Assembly: GCF_963169125.1 (NCBI RefSeq)
Contig: NC_084793.1
Span: forward strand, 228,472,360-228,536,359
Direction of reading: 5' to 3'
Length of the DNA: 64,000 bases
Source: Humulus lupulus
Lineage: Eukaryota > Streptophyta > Magnoliopsida > Rosales > Cannabaceae
Numbering within the stretch: position 1 is the stretch's first letter; each line of letters begins with the position of its first letter. Shown here in pieces: positions 20,279 through 31,838 of the stretch. A model generated the notes under the pieces. It made no database searches and had not been told where the DNA came from. It worked only from the letters and a program-made list of their open reading frames with translations. The position numbers and the translations under genes are program-made.

Positions 20279-23200
20279 TCAAGACCCATTATCATCAACC
20301 CATAATCTTTCACCGTTTTCACGGAAACAAATACAATCATCATCAACTTCATCATTATCTTCTATTGCGGTGAATGTGACAAGTTCTTCTTCGAGGGGTA
20401 TATCATGTAAATCACTATTTTTAATGTTCCATTCTCTTGTTTGCGTTGGAAGAACAATTGACCATTGGTTGTCTAAAAGATCATTCACATAAAATACTTG
20501 TTTGGCTTGTGAAGCTAATATAAATCGGTCAAATTTGTGCCCAATTTGTTTAAGATTAACTAGTGTGAAATCAAAATCTTCATATATTGTGTCGTTGTCA
20601 CTTTTCACCCAATCACAAAAGAAAATAGGTACTCGAGTTGTGATATAATCTAACACCCAAATTTCATTAACTACTCCATAAAAAGTCATATCACATTCAA
20701 CTGGATTTTTGTCTTTTGCACTGGAGACTTGCACAGTTTTAGCAACAAGGCTAACACCATTGTTTTGTGTGTTTCTGTTGTTATCGCGCTCCCTAGTGTT
20801 AAATAGAGTACTGTTAATCATGTATGATGAAAACTTGATGACATTAACAAAAGGTCCTCGAAAAATCCACTTAGCGATGTCTGAAACCTTATTTGATGTG
20901 TTTTGTAATTCTGACACAACCTATTAAATCAACATACCAAAAACAAATTACTAAAAACAACCAACCATGTCATCTTGTAATTACCAAAAAATGACAACTT
21001 TCCATAATCAACACAATTTACCTTTTTTTCTATCCAACTACTAAAAGTTCGATAATGTTCGTCTTGTAACCATTTTGGGTTCCTTGACTTGGATGGAAAT
21101 TTGGTATTTATCCAATTAAAATATTCCCTTCAATTATACATATGTTGTTAAACAACTGAACATACAAAATTACACAACTTAAACTTAATGTATTATATGA
21201 ATATAACTCACTTGATATAAGATTGAATTTCATTTATATTCTGCAACACAAGACGATGCACTTCATCTAGTATATCTCGACTTATTGTGCATACAACGCT
21301 ACCACGACGACTCTGAATCTCAACATTTTCAACATCATTTAACCCAATTCTTTGTACACCAGTCATGTATTCAGAACAAAATTCAACTGCCTCTTCTGCC
21401 ATATAGCATTCGACGATGCATCCTTCTGGCCGACTTCTATTCCTAACATACCCCTTAAGAATCTTCATATATCCCTCAAATGGATACATCCGTCTTAAAT
21501 AAACGGGACCACAATATCTTAGTTCTCTAACCAAGTGAACTGTCAGATGGATCATTATATCAAAAAACGCCAGCAGGAAATATTTCTCCAACTCACACAA
21601 TACCTCAACAATTTCATCTCTTAACTTGGGTAACTTAAGCAGATCAATCAACTTACAACATAATGACTTGAAAAACAAGTATAACCTTGAGTTACATCTC
21701 GAACTTTCCTAATCAACACAGATCAAATGGCCACTGGTAGTAAATGTTGCATTAGAATATGGCAATCGTGAGATTTCATACCAGTCAGAATACAACTTTT
21801 CATGTCTACCAATGACCTTATATTTGAGGAATATCCGTCTGGAACTTTTATATTAAAAAAACATCTGCAAATTTCCATTCTTTCCTATTTAGTGAGAGTG
21901 TATGCAGCAGGAGGTAAATATGTTCGTCTCTTAACTAGTTTTGGAGTTAATTCATCCCTTATACCCATTGCAACAAAGTCTTGTCTAGTCTTAATTCCAT
22001 CCTTAGCTTTCCCAGGAATATTCAACAAAGTGCCAATCAAACTATCACATACATTTTTCTCTGTGTGCATAACATCTAAATTATGTCATATAAGTAAGAA
22101 GGGCCAATATTCAAGTTCGAAGAAAACATATTTCTTTTTATAGCACCCTTTTGGCTCCTCCACAACCTTATCCTTACGATTATGTTTCATCTTTGTAGGT
22201 GTACGAACTTTAGGCTTCCCTAACTTGAACACAATTTTAGACATCTTCTCAAGTACTTGGATCCCATTCAATGGCTTAGGAGCCTCCTCAAACTCTTGTT
22301 TACAACTGAATGCCTTCTTCCAAGTTCGAAGTTTATGCGTATTAGGCAAGAACTTCTTATGTCCCATATAACATATTTTTCGAGAGTGTTTCAAGTATTC
22401 AGAACATGTTTTTTCTTCACAAACGGGGCAAGCCTTATATCCTTTCACACTAAACCCAGATAAATTTCCATAAGCAGGAAAGCCATTAATTGTCCACAAT
22501 AATACTGCTCTAAGATTAATTTCTTCATGCCTATACGCATCATAAACCTTAACTCCTTCATCCCACAAAGTTTTCAAGTCATCTATAAGAGGAGCTAGAT
22601 AAATGTCAATGTCATTACCAGGTTACTTAGGTCCTGATATCAACAAGGTCAAAAGCGTAAACTTTCTCTTCATACACAACCAAGGGGGTAGATTGTAAAT
22701 AACAAGCATAACAGGCCAACAACTATACTTACTACTAAGAGATGCGTGTGGATTAAACCCGTCATTCGAAAGACCTAGACGAATATTACGAGATTCATTT
22801 CCAAAAGAACGCCACTTCAAATCAACTATCTTCCAAGCTAGGGTGCTAGCTGGATGTCTTAATTTACCATCCTTTATTCTTTCATTAGCATGCCACGACA
22901 AACTTTTAGCATGTTCGGCATTTCTAAACAATCGGATGAAACGAGGTATTAGCGAAAGGTACCACAAAACTTTGGCAGGTACTCCTTCCTTGACATCGTC
23001 ACCATTTCTTTTCTTTTGTCATCGTGACTCACCACAAGTAGGACACGATTTTGCGTCTGCAAAGTTATTTTGATATAATATGCAATCATTAGGACATGCA
23101 TGAATTTTTTCGTACTGCATGCCTAATGAGCATAACATCTTCTTTGCCTCATAAAATGAAATTGGAATTTCATTATCTTTGGGCAATAACTCCTTCAAAA

Positions 23201-23699
23201 AACTAAATAAATCAGTAATGCTTTTATCACTCCAGTCATGTTTAGCTTTTAGATTGTACAACCTAAGAAGCACAGATAATTTTGTAAATCTTGTACAACC
23301 ATGGTACATTGTTTTCTCAGCATCATTAAGGAGTGTCTCAAACTTATTTGGGTCTACTCCTGATCCATAATGTGTGTCGTCAATAATTTCATCTAATGGA
23401 TCCCAATTCTCCTCTACTATATTCCTCCTCACTCCTTTTGGTGTACTTGGCAGAGTTGGAGCAATAGGAGCTATCGCCCCATGGTAATACCAAATTGTGT
23501 AACTCTTGTCGATCCCATTGAAATATAAGTGCTCTTTAATCTTTTTAAAATCCATCTTTTTAACATTTCCACAGTTAAGACATGGACAATAAGTAAAATT
23601 TGGGTCTTTCACATTTTCCGAACAAAACCTTAAGAACAAATCGACCCCGTTCCTATATTTCGCAGATAACCTATTCGCTGACATCCACTGTTTATCCAT
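20279..23699 (-). pseudogene. CACTA-1 tnp2-type transposase gene
   Basis: The chosen start is ATG at 23697-23699 (MDKQWMSANRLS), the conserved start of this family and the same as GRSWMMKDRLS in CACTA-2. Reading leftward: transposase-associated zinc domain (CPCLNCGNVKKMD), then tnp2 core with LIPRFIRLFRN, IRLGLSNDGFNPH (candidate catalytic Asp) and WTINGFPAYGNLSG, a CPVCEEKTC zinc motif, and HNLDVMHTEKNV (second conserved Asp). DUF4218 follows (MYPFEGYMKILKGYVRN, 21208-21678) and DUF4216 (FYGVVNEIWVLDY, 20279-20917). In-frame stops occur at 22623 (TAA after SGPK) and near 22084, plus breaks between 21885 and 21678. The protein binds the ends and cuts the element out. Confidence 0.85.
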
Positions 23700-23859
23700 A
23701 TATTCTCCTATGTCTATGAAAAAGAAAAGAAACGACACTAAATAAGCACATGATAAAGTTGGATGTCTATATAAAACTAATTGTTTATTCTCCTAGATAA
23801 AATCGGGCTGCATTTCCCCTATAATAGTGACCTAGCCTTCTGCATGTGAATAGCAAAAC

Positions 23860-24090
23860 AAACAATTCAAACAACATACAATAAGTTTCTTCCTTATAGC
23901 TCTGCAGCACACAACCAAATTTCTCAGAACTTACTTCACTAAAACACACAAGTTCTCAACCTTCTGTTATCACCGCAACACACAATTTTAATCTCATAAC
24001 CTACTTCACTATGGATGAATATTTGAGATATTCAAACTCCTCTAACATTTGTTTAACAATATTAAAAGTAGAAGTAAGAGAATATATATG
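23860..24090 (-). promoter_or_regulatory. CACTA-1 transposase leader with a duplicated 70-80 bp unit (shared with CACTA-2)
   Basis: On the minus strand two related units occur in tandem: GTGAAGTAGGTTATGAGATT… and GTGAAGTAAGTTCTGAGAAA…, each followed by TTGTGTG(T/C)TGC. CACTA-2 has the same pair at 36780-36965 in the same place before its transposase start. The region is noncoding and most likely a 5' untranslated leader or promoter. Confidence 0.6.
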
Positions 24091-24099
24091 TACCTCTTG

Positions 24100-25000
24100 C
24101 AATTAATAATCCAAAAGCTAGCAAAATTACTTCACGTAGTAATCGAATTCGCTATTAAATCCACAAACTAATAAAATTAAATTAATAAATAATAAATAAA
24201 ATATCACTAAATATGTAGCAATATATAACTTAAAATTGTAATTTTAGAAACTTAATTACCTCAAGTGTGTGATTGATATAGAAATTTTGATGCAAAATAC
24301 TCTCTAAAATCTCACCAACAAAATCACAACCTACGAAATTAAATTAATTAATATGTTAAACATTACTAAACAAATATCACTAAATATCTAATAAGTAAAT
24401 GATTGTTAAACAAATAAAAAAAAACTCCAATGAGACAATAATTAACCTAAACAAAAAATCAATAAAAATTTTCATAACCTAAAAACTCAATAATCAACAA
24501 AAACATAAAAATTTTCATATATTTATATTTTTAAAATTATCTAATAAATTTATTTTAACATAACTATATATATAACAAAATAGTTAGAATTTAAAAAAAA
24601 AAGTTTGAATATATATACAAATATATCTAAATTTCGAAATAAATAATGATAAAAATTAAAAAAAATATCATGAACATATATACTCTAATGAAATCTATAC
24701 AATGTGATAGGTTAAATTAAAAAAAAAAATAAGAAATCCTAAATCTATAGAAACCTACCATGAAAAAACTAATAAATCCTACAATATATAGCAAAAAATG
24801 TATAAAAATGTAAACCTAACACAAAATTATGTATATTACTCATCTTAATGCTAAACCTATGATTTTTTTTTTCAAAATAATTAACTAAAATTCATGAAAA
24901 TTGATAAAAACTTACCTTAAAACCCTAAAAAACGTCGCCCCTTCGTATCTTTTGCTCTCTGTAATTGACTGATGTGAAGGAGGAAGAAGAGAATCAAGGG
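24100..25000. other. CACTA-1 right internal noncoding region
   Basis: AT-rich sequence between the transposase leader and the right subterminal repeats. No coding frame is supported; the short frame at 24912-25097 is in the subterminal region. It probably holds the transposase promoter, but no TATA box stands out. Confidence 0.5.
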
Positions 25001-25014
25001 TTATAAATATACGA

Positions 25015-25276
25015 GGGACATCCAACGTCTCCCACTGGGAGACGTGGGACATGTGGCACGTCTCCCAATGGGAGACGTTGGATGTCTCACTGGCCATGTG
25101 TCCAGCATATTTTCAACGTCTTCCACCGTTTTTAATGTCTTCCAATTGTAGCCATTAATAAAAAAATTTAATGTCTCCCACCATCAGACATTTAAAATCC
25201 CTGATAAGTTTTAATGTCTTACACTAATGGTGTAATACATTATAGGGAGTCATTGTATATCAAATTTGTTGTAGTG
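25015..25276. repeat. CACTA-1 right subterminal repeats and terminal repeat
   Basis: Inverted words CAACGTCTCCCACTGGGAGACGTGG and CACGTCTCCCAATGGGAGACGTTGG-like pairs (25022-25085, quoted in part) form strong palindromes, followed by AATGTCTCCCACC and the terminal …TTTGTTGTAGTG. Each palindrome can pair as CGTCTCCCA/TGGGAGACG. Confidence 0.75.
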
Positions 25277-26563
25277 ATGTTTGGAATTATTGGGCAACTT
25301 GTACCATGTGTGCATGGGCCATGCACACGTGAGGTATATGTATTGGGCATGGGTATTGACATGTGATTCTAAGAGACAACGTTTGATTATGATTATAGGC
25401 TCGTTGTGAAGTTTTTCTCATTTTTGCTTTGCTCAGACTTGAGGTAAGGAAGTTAGATAATTTCTATGTTTATGCTATGAAATGGTAAGATTGGTTTGTT
25501 ATGAGGAAAATGATATGATATGTATGATGATGGACCATGTAATATGAAATATGGAATTCTATCTTGAGATGCTATGATGAGTATGATACAACATGTGTTT
25601 CCTTTGTTTTGATGTGAAATGGATTGCATGTGTTTGTATGCTATATGAAAAAGCAAAGGGTTGCTAGCATGCTGAATGCGACACAACAAAGGAGTTACTA
25701 AGGATATGACGTAACTCATAAGGCAGATGCGCCGAGGTTATTCAAGGACCTGGGATCCTGTTTACCTTACAGAGGAGGTTTTTCCAATTTTATGCTTTTA
25801 CTGGTTACCTTAAGATGTGACATGGACAATAGTGGTACCATGATCACAAAAAGAGTATGTTTATGATGTGTGATTATGATGTATGATGTATGATTATGAT
25901 TATGAAGGTGATACGATATCATTATGAAAGGAATATGATATGGCTATGATAAGATATGTTATGAGTTTTACGATATGAATATGTTCTTATTCTATTTCCT
26001 TAAATATTGTTGTATTTGTTTGTACTTCCTTACTGGGCTTTTAGCTCACCCCCTTACTTTCCTCCTTTCAGGTAATAAATATGGTTTCTCTTTGGTATGC
26101 GCTGTGATGTGGAGAGTTCTGATGTCTGGGTGTGTATGGCTTGGGAGTATCCAATGAATGAATAAACAATCAACATAAGCACCAAGTTTTAAAGAATCAT
26201 GTTATGGACTTTAGTTTTAAAAATATCAGTGGGACTTAAATTTTATTTTTTAAGTAATGCATAAGAACACTTTATTTTTATTTTAAACTATTGGGCCCAA
26301 CTTGCATGTTTATCAAAGCCCCATTGAATTTCATATGTTAAGTGATATTTTCTAATTATTTATGAGTTGTGAGACGTTATACAAAGAAATAGAATAGGGA
26401 GCTTTACACCCACCACTTTTAATAACTTATACACTCGGTCATAAATAAGAACTTTTAATGACTTACACACTTAGACTTCAAATATTCCTAAATACTTTTA
26501 TTGTCTTACACTATAGGTGTAAGACATCATAGAGAGTCATTAAATGTCAAAATTGTTGTAGTG

Positions 26564-27272
26564 GTCGCTTCTTGAAGATCATTGTTGGAAGGTTGCTGGT
26601 CGACAGTAGGACCTGATCGAGTACACTTAGATCCTATAAGCTGCTCAAAAGAGGACATGGTTGAGGGACAACTCACTCGACCAGAATGACCCGAATTTTA
26701 AGAGATATTTATGTAGCTGTTATTTGAATGTATTTTTTTATAGTCTTTTATTATATATTCAATTGTAACAAACTCATATTAGGCATGTGGGGCCCATTCT
26801 ATGTTTGTAAGGCCCATGACCTAGTAAGGGACTCTATAAATAAAATATCTCACAATCATTATTTTTCATACGCACTTTACATACAAAAAACATGTTGAAT
26901 TGTATTATCTCTAATTGTATTATTTTTGTTATTTTCATGTTTTTTTAGGTTTATTTTGGGTTAATGTTTAGTTGTTATGATATATATTGTTTTTTTTTAA
27001 ATTTTTTTAGTTTATTTCAGGTTGATGCAAAGTTGTTTACAAATTGCTTTTAAGTTTTTCTTCCTCAGACCGTATTTTTGTAATTTTAAAACTTTGAAAA
27101 ATCGTATTTTTGAAAACTTGAGTACATATTTTTGAAAAAAAAATTAACAATAGTAAAAAAGTAAAATAAACAAAAAACATATATTTGAGAAAAATCCCCA
27201 AAATCAAAACCAAAAAGAAAACAAAAATAAAAGTAAATTATAAAAGATGACAAAATAACACAAAAAAATATA
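26564..27272. other. Old LTR-like fragment with TATA box, then AT-rich sequence
   Basis: The first 150 bases outside CACTA-3 contain GCTGGTCGACAG and CTCGACCAGAATGACC, words of the Tat type. A plus-strand TATA candidate (CTATAAATAAA) is at 26833-26843, followed by transcript-leader-like sequence. No coding region is seen; 26990-27272 is low-complexity AT-rich DNA. Confidence 0.4.
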
Positions 27273-27606
27273 GGGTTTATATTTTTTTCACCATGTGTTT
27301 TGTCTCATTACTTGTTTGGACCCTGTATTTTGACAAATTACTTTTTGGATCCTGTATTTTGTTAAATGATTCAAATAGACCCCTAAATCTAATTTTGATC
27401 AAAGTTTTTTGAACTAAAATTACAAATAATTCATCAAACTAACAACTCAGAACAAAAACATAATCATTCTGCCTAAGAACTACGTTGTTATATTCAATTT
27501 TTTATTTATCAAAATCAGGTTTAGGGGCCTATTTGAATAATTTTACAAAACACAGGGTCCAAATAGGTAATGAGACAAAATACAAGGTTAAAAAATGTAT
27601 AAACTC
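27273..27606. mobile_element. 334-bp MITE with long terminal inverted repeats (Mutator-like)
   Basis: The left half (GGGTTTAT…TTTTGTCTCATTACTTGTTTGGACCCTGT) is the reverse complement of the right half (…ACAGGGTCCAAATAGGTAATGAGACAAAA…ATAAACTC) over roughly 110 bases with some mismatches. Blocks such as TTTTGTCTCATTAC and CAAATAG(A/G)CCCCTAAA are matched. Flanking A-rich 9-mers (AAAAAAATA, AAAAATAAA) could be a degenerate 9-bp TSD. No coding capacity. Superfamily assignment is inference from repeat length and TSD size. Confidence 0.8.
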
Positions 27607-29035
27607 AAAAATAAATAAATAAGAATTACTTCTCTCTTTCGCTAAATTGTCCACAAAGCAATTAGGCTTACTTTTTCCCACCTCCATAGCTACTACGCCA
27701 AAATTTGGTTACGCCCAAACTTGTCTTCACAAAGCAGTCAATTGTAGTGTAGATTGGGCCGTCGTGTCCACGAGGAGATGTCTAGAATAAGCACAAAAAG
27801 TTACAAAGAAATAGCTTAGAGATAAATGAAGATAAATAGAAGAGAAGGAAAGATGATTTTTTTGATTAATTAATAAAGATAAGATAAGAAAAGAAAATAA
27901 ATAATAAAAATTGGTAAGTCTCGAGAATCTCTTATATGTTTCACACATTCAATTGGATTTGATTCAATTAAAATAACTATTATTACAAGCTATCCAAGAT
28001 CAACAATATATCACCTGACAATATTGCAGTAAAAGACTAACTTGCAAGATGGTTTCAATAGCACGACATTGCATGAAGAAATTATATAAAAAAATCATGA
28101 CTGAACTTATATAAAAATTCGGCACCAATATTTTACTCTATCAAAATGTATTTGAGCGAAACAGATTCTTAAATTTAGCATTTTGTAAAATATTATCTTA
28201 TGAGAAATCTATGAGCGACAATATACCATCGGGCAATAATACAGTAAAAGAATTACTCATAAAACAATCAACTCTTATTAATAGCATTATGTCATGCAAA
28301 ATTGAACATAAAAAGAACGCGACTAGATTTATATGAAAATGTAATAACACAATAATATTAATAAGAGTGAAGATAGAAGAAGATAAATTAATTCAAATCT
28401 ATAATCCAAATAAAATTACTACACATATAAGTTCTTCTCTAAACCTACAAAGAACTTTAGCCTAGCCTTCAAAACATGAAAGAAAAGAAAAATACTAAAA
28501 ATTACACTATCAGAAAATAGAAGAGGAAGAAGAGAGACGATTCCCTATACTTGGACAAGCTCCCCTATTTATAATATTCTAGTTACCCAAAACATCATAG
28601 GGACAAAAAGGTAATTCCAATATTAAATAGAATTAATTTTCTTTTAGTTGGAATAAATAAAATTAAAACAATATTTAGTCTTCTTTTTCAAGCAATATGA
28701 TATTTAATTACTGAAGAATCAAGCACTAGGCCCCACGCTTGATTTGAAGAGAAGAGAGAGGTTGTTGCATGGGCTGGGTTATGAGCTTTTTGTTTTTGCC
28801 ATTTAATTTCTTTTGAAAAATGCCAACATTTATTTTGACATTTTTAAATAATAAATATGTACCTTTTGACACTAATAAGTAAAATATAGCCAAATAGTGT
28901 GTAGGAAAACTAAAAAGTTATATTAAAAAAATCAATAAGATAAGTAACCAATAACTAGAAAATTAGTAACCAAATAGTTAAACTAGTAACTAATGATTAA
29001 ACAATAAACACATCACTAGAAACCCATTACTGACA
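27607..29035 (-). other. Old LTR-like region, minus strand (no genes)
   Basis: A minus-strand TATA candidate lies at 28564-28575 (ATTATAAATAGG). Upstream (higher coordinates) is GC-poor sequence with ACTAGTAACC/ATAACTAG runs at 28920-29010. Two diverged copies of about 130 bases lie at 28005-28150 and 28218-28350 (both start with ACAATAT…CAGTAAAAGA and end with ATTTATATGAAAA-like sequence). Termini were not found. Not assigned to a family. Confidence 0.4.
28005..28350. repeat. Diverged tandem duplication of about 130-210 bp
   Basis: Segments beginning ACAATATTGCAGTAAAAGAC and GCAATAATACAGTAAAAGAA have parallel order of words (CATTGCATGAA / TATGTCATGCAAAA; GAACTTATATAAAAA / GATTTATATGAAAA), spaced about 213 bases. 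Confidence 0.5.
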
Positions 29036-29297
29036 TGTTGGGTTTTATGCCCTTATAAAACATTGCCGGATATGTAACACGATTTTATATTGTCAATAAA
29101 AGAAGAAGAAATCATTTAGTTTGACAACCGTGTCACTTGCTTGTTTTATTGCACAATTATTGGAATAATACAAACATTTATAAAATTCTGAATATATAAA
29201 TAGTTACAATTATAGTGACTAAGTCACAATGGATTATAATTGTAATTATATGTTCAAAAGAACGAGTCCTAAGTTAAGTCAATACGTTGTAATTATA
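29036..29297 (+). repeat. Copia LTR fragment, family with TGTTGGGTTTTATGCCC start (copy 1)
   Basis: Starts TGTTGGGTTTTATGCCCTTA and is similar to the inverse of the right end of the insertion at 50879-52704 for about 250 bases, including CAAAAGAACGAGTCCTAAG. It ends where another LTR-like block begins at 29298. Confidence 0.75.
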
Positions 29298-30677
29298 TGT
29301 TGCGATAATTTCAATGTGCAAGTATACACAATCGTAGACAAGTAATAATAGAGTTAAGTAGAGTGTCGTCCCACAGAGATTGTTTATTAATTACCAATAA
29401 TTAATTTCCTAATTCTATTTGGCTACTAAAACTTGGATTCAAGAATATCAAGAATTGATAAAACTAACAATTAACAAATAACAGAAGCAAATAAAAGCGA
29501 ATTAATTCAAGGGATGTAAAGCTAGGGTATTTAATTTCATCATCTATCCACTTTATTACTTCATCAATACAATTTCCATTATTCTTTCTTATTGTGATAG
29601 TGGATTTACTACAGCAATCTATATTCTTATCATAATATATAAATCTCTCAACTTATATGCGAATTTTTTACATCTCTGTGATAAATTCCAAACATAAGGC
29701 AAGCATTAAGAATAGAAATCCTAAAAGCTACACAAACCATATAGGTACTCTCGTCCTATATCAAAATCTATGTCTATTCAACTATAGCATGTTTAACTCT
29801 CACCTCTCAAATTTTGAATTAAATTCATAAGTAATGCAAATAGCGACGTCAAATTATTCACATTCATTAAACACAAATTAAATAGATCACAATGAAGAAA
29901 AAGAAATCGTAGAAATTGCATCAACTAATAATAAAGTATCAAGAGACTACATTAAAACCCTACAAATAGATTTAGTTCATAACTAGATTTATAACATCCA
30001 TTGATTTAAAAAATAACATAGAAAAAGAATTAAAGAAGAAATTAAGAAAAAACTTTGATGAATTCCCCAAACTTGATCTCCAAGTTCCTCTTGTTCTTCA
30101 GTGGCCAGAAATGATTTGAATCATTCATAATTATATTTTTATAGTAACCCTAGTGATTCCCTGTGAAAATACCATTTTGCCTTCATACAAATAGGATTTC
30201 GTGGTTTGTACGGATTCAAGTGCCGCAGTGCTCTTGCGATATTCCTCAAACTCCTCACCTCTGACTTCTACAGCGCCAGGCTCAACATTCAAGCGCCGCG
30301 ACTCAACATTCAAGCGCCGCGGCTCAACTGTTTCTAGAAATTGCCTATCTCTGCATGTCCTCGCGTCGCAACCCTAGTTCTTGCGCCACAGCTCAAAATG
30401 TGTTTTTTTTTTCATAGAATTCAACATTTCACAATGTCAAATTGCATTTCATTATCTTTTGAAGCTTTCGAGGTTTCTTGACACAATATCTTTAACAAAA
30501 CAGGCATAGTTATCATCATTTAAGCTCATTTTTCACAAATTCAATGCCAAACCACATATTCATCACTTAAGTCTGAAAACATAAACAAAACAAGCATAAC
30601 ACTGCACAAAACAATATAAGAGACTAAAAACATACCCCAAACACACATTCGAAAACAACACTAAAATAGACCTAACA
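29298..30677 (-). repeat. LTR-like block, minus strand, TG..CA ends
   Basis: Plus-strand ends are TGTTGCGATAATTTC and …GACCTAACA. A minus-strand TATA candidate (ACTATAAAAATATAA) is at about 30129-30145 and a GC-rich reiterated island lies just upstream of it (30217-30400). It separates an LTR fragment from a truncated copia RNase H, so it looks inserted, but I found no matching TSD. No coding region. Confidence 0.5.
30217..30400. repeat. GC-rich island with CAAGCGCCGCG words
   Basis: CAACATTCAAGCGCCGCGACT and CAACATTCAAGCGCCGCGGCT-type units (20-base period, quoted in part) at about 30282 and 30303, with related TTCAAGTGCCGCAGTGC (30215) and TCGCGTCGCAACCCTAG (30361). It lies about 70-270 bases upstream of the minus-strand TATA candidate. 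Confidence 0.7.
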
Positions 30678-30681
30678 ACGA

Positions 30682-31282
30682 TTAGTAAACTAAGTCGGTT
30701 TACTAGCAATCCAAGTATAAAACATTGGAAGGCTATTGAGAGAGTTCTAGGGTACCTTAAAAGGACCAAGAAGTTAAGCCTCCAATATTCAATGTTTCCA
30801 AAGATACTTAAGGAGTATTCCAATGAAAGTTGGATATCATGTGTAGAAGGAAATCTCTCTACCACCAGTTGGGATTTTATCGAGGAGGAGGAGCAGTTTC
30901 TTGGGGAGAAAAGAAACAAACGTGTATTTCACACTAAACCATTGAGGCCGAGTTTATAGCTCTAGCGGAAACCAACAAAGAGGTCGAGTGGCTTAGGGAT
31001 CTCATGTTGGAAATCCTGATTTTAGCGGATGAGGTATTGATGATCTTGATACATTGTAATAGTCAAGCCACCTTAGCTAGAGCCTATAATGGCATATATA
31101 ATGGGAATTCTAGACATATAAGTCTACGACATGAGTATGTGAGACAATTGATTCAAGATAGAATCATATCGATCTCATATGTGAGAACTAGTGAGAGCTT
31201 AGCAGAATCGTTCACCATACCTCTTATAAGAGATCTGGTAAGTTCTACATCTAAATGGATGGGACTGAAACTCCTTGAATAA
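30682..31282 (+). pseudogene. Copia-P RNase H / end of pol
   Basis: Frame pieces SKLSRFTSNPSIKHWKAIERVLGYLKR, WISCVEGNLSTT, then [21 protein letters not shown] (with TIEAEFIAL carrying the RNase H Glu) and [25 protein letters not shown] (31004-31282). The usual DNxSA motif reads CNSQAT. Frameshifts near 30895 and 31000 separate the pieces. It ends KWMGLKLLE then TAA. Only the last third of the RNase H is well preserved. Confidence 0.8.
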
Positions 31283-31838
31283 GAGATTCACAATTGATGA
31301 CAACCCAACTCCAAGCTTGTATACATAAAGTGGAAGAGTTCAATGGGTAAGAACAAGTCATTGATAAGTGGATAGTTTCAACACTAACATAATTGTGAGT
31401 CCCATCTAAGGATGGTTAGTGTTGGTTGCTTTATAATGAGGGTTAAGCTTAAGGCTTTTAATGAAGTCTAGTTGAGTGCAACAAGCATCTCTAAAGGTAG
31501 AAAATATGGTATAAGAAATTCCCTATGTGAATTTAGAGTTGGTGCTGCCTTTCATGGGAGTTGGAGTTTCTCTAGGGAAAGTTCATGAATATATGAACAC
31601 ATGGCCATGTTAGTGCTAAGTGAGAAAAGTAGGAAAATGAGTGGTAAAGTAGAGGTGTGTGAGATGCTACTGATTTTATCACTCAAAATAATTGGATCAA
31701 TCTTTAAGATACCAAGGATTTCGATAAAGCTTTGAAGTGCTTTCACTATGATAAAGTTCAAATCAAAAGATACTTTATACTATGCACCAATACTATTTTG
31801 CTAGAAAATAAAGGATTATATTTAACCAAGTGGGGGAC

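Larger units (their letters stand above)
16517..25276 (-). mobile_element. CACTA-1: near-complete CACTA (En/Spm) transposon, 8760 bp
   Basis: Both termini are CACTACAACAAA (16517 onward; reverse complement ending 25276), with ATG directly duplicated outside (16514-16516 and 25277-25279). Subterminal words containing GGGAGACATTGAAAGTC or GGGAGACGTTGGATGTC recur at both ends, as transposase binding sites do in this superfamily. It carries two genes on the minus strand: a tnp2-type transposase (about 23699-20279) and a second gene ending in a Ulp1-like domain (about 20002-17050). Stops in the transposase frame suggest it is no longer autonomous. Confidence 0.93.
13866..26408 (+). mobile_element. 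LTR-X: about 3.8 kb solo-LTR-like insertion, split by CACTA-1
   Basis: Ends are TGTAGCGCACCAA… (13866) and …GCTTTACA (26408) with CCCAC on both sides (13861-13865 and 26409-26413). Without CACTA-1 it is about 3780 bp. The start resembles the TGTAACGACCC start of the Tekay-like LTR at 53827, and both contain a CTGGGC.TT.GCTCAC segment (26033-26049; 55512-55529). No gag or pol sequence is present, so it is read as a solo LTR left by recombination. It is AT-rich with several short runs; I see no genes in 13866-16513 or 25280-26408. Confidence 0.72.
13664..26563. mobile_element. CACTA-3: old CACTA element, only right end and subterminal pieces visible
   Basis: The right terminus ends …AAAATTGTTGTAGTG at 26563, the reverse of a CACTACAACAA terminus. 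Its subterminal part (26414-26563) has GTCTTACACTATAGGTGTAAGACATC, an inverted pair. The other visible piece (13664-13865) has the GGAGACGTTAGATGTC-type words that CACTA-1 carries near its own ends. Both pieces join exactly across LTR-X by the CCCAC duplication. The left terminus must lie beyond Tat-B, outside the window. No coding sequence of it is seen. Confidence 0.7.

Noticed and set aside
25022..25085. Palindromes as rho-independent-type terminators or CRISPR-like repeats
   Set aside because: They are CACTA subterminal repeats; the genome is eukaryotic.
27273..27606. Inverted repeat as a microRNA precursor
   Set aside because: The arms are long, mismatched and match a MITE-type design; no evidence for processing.
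30131..30313. Short minus-strand frame with repeated NVESRRLNVE residues
   Set aside because: Translation of the GC-rich repeated words; not a gene.
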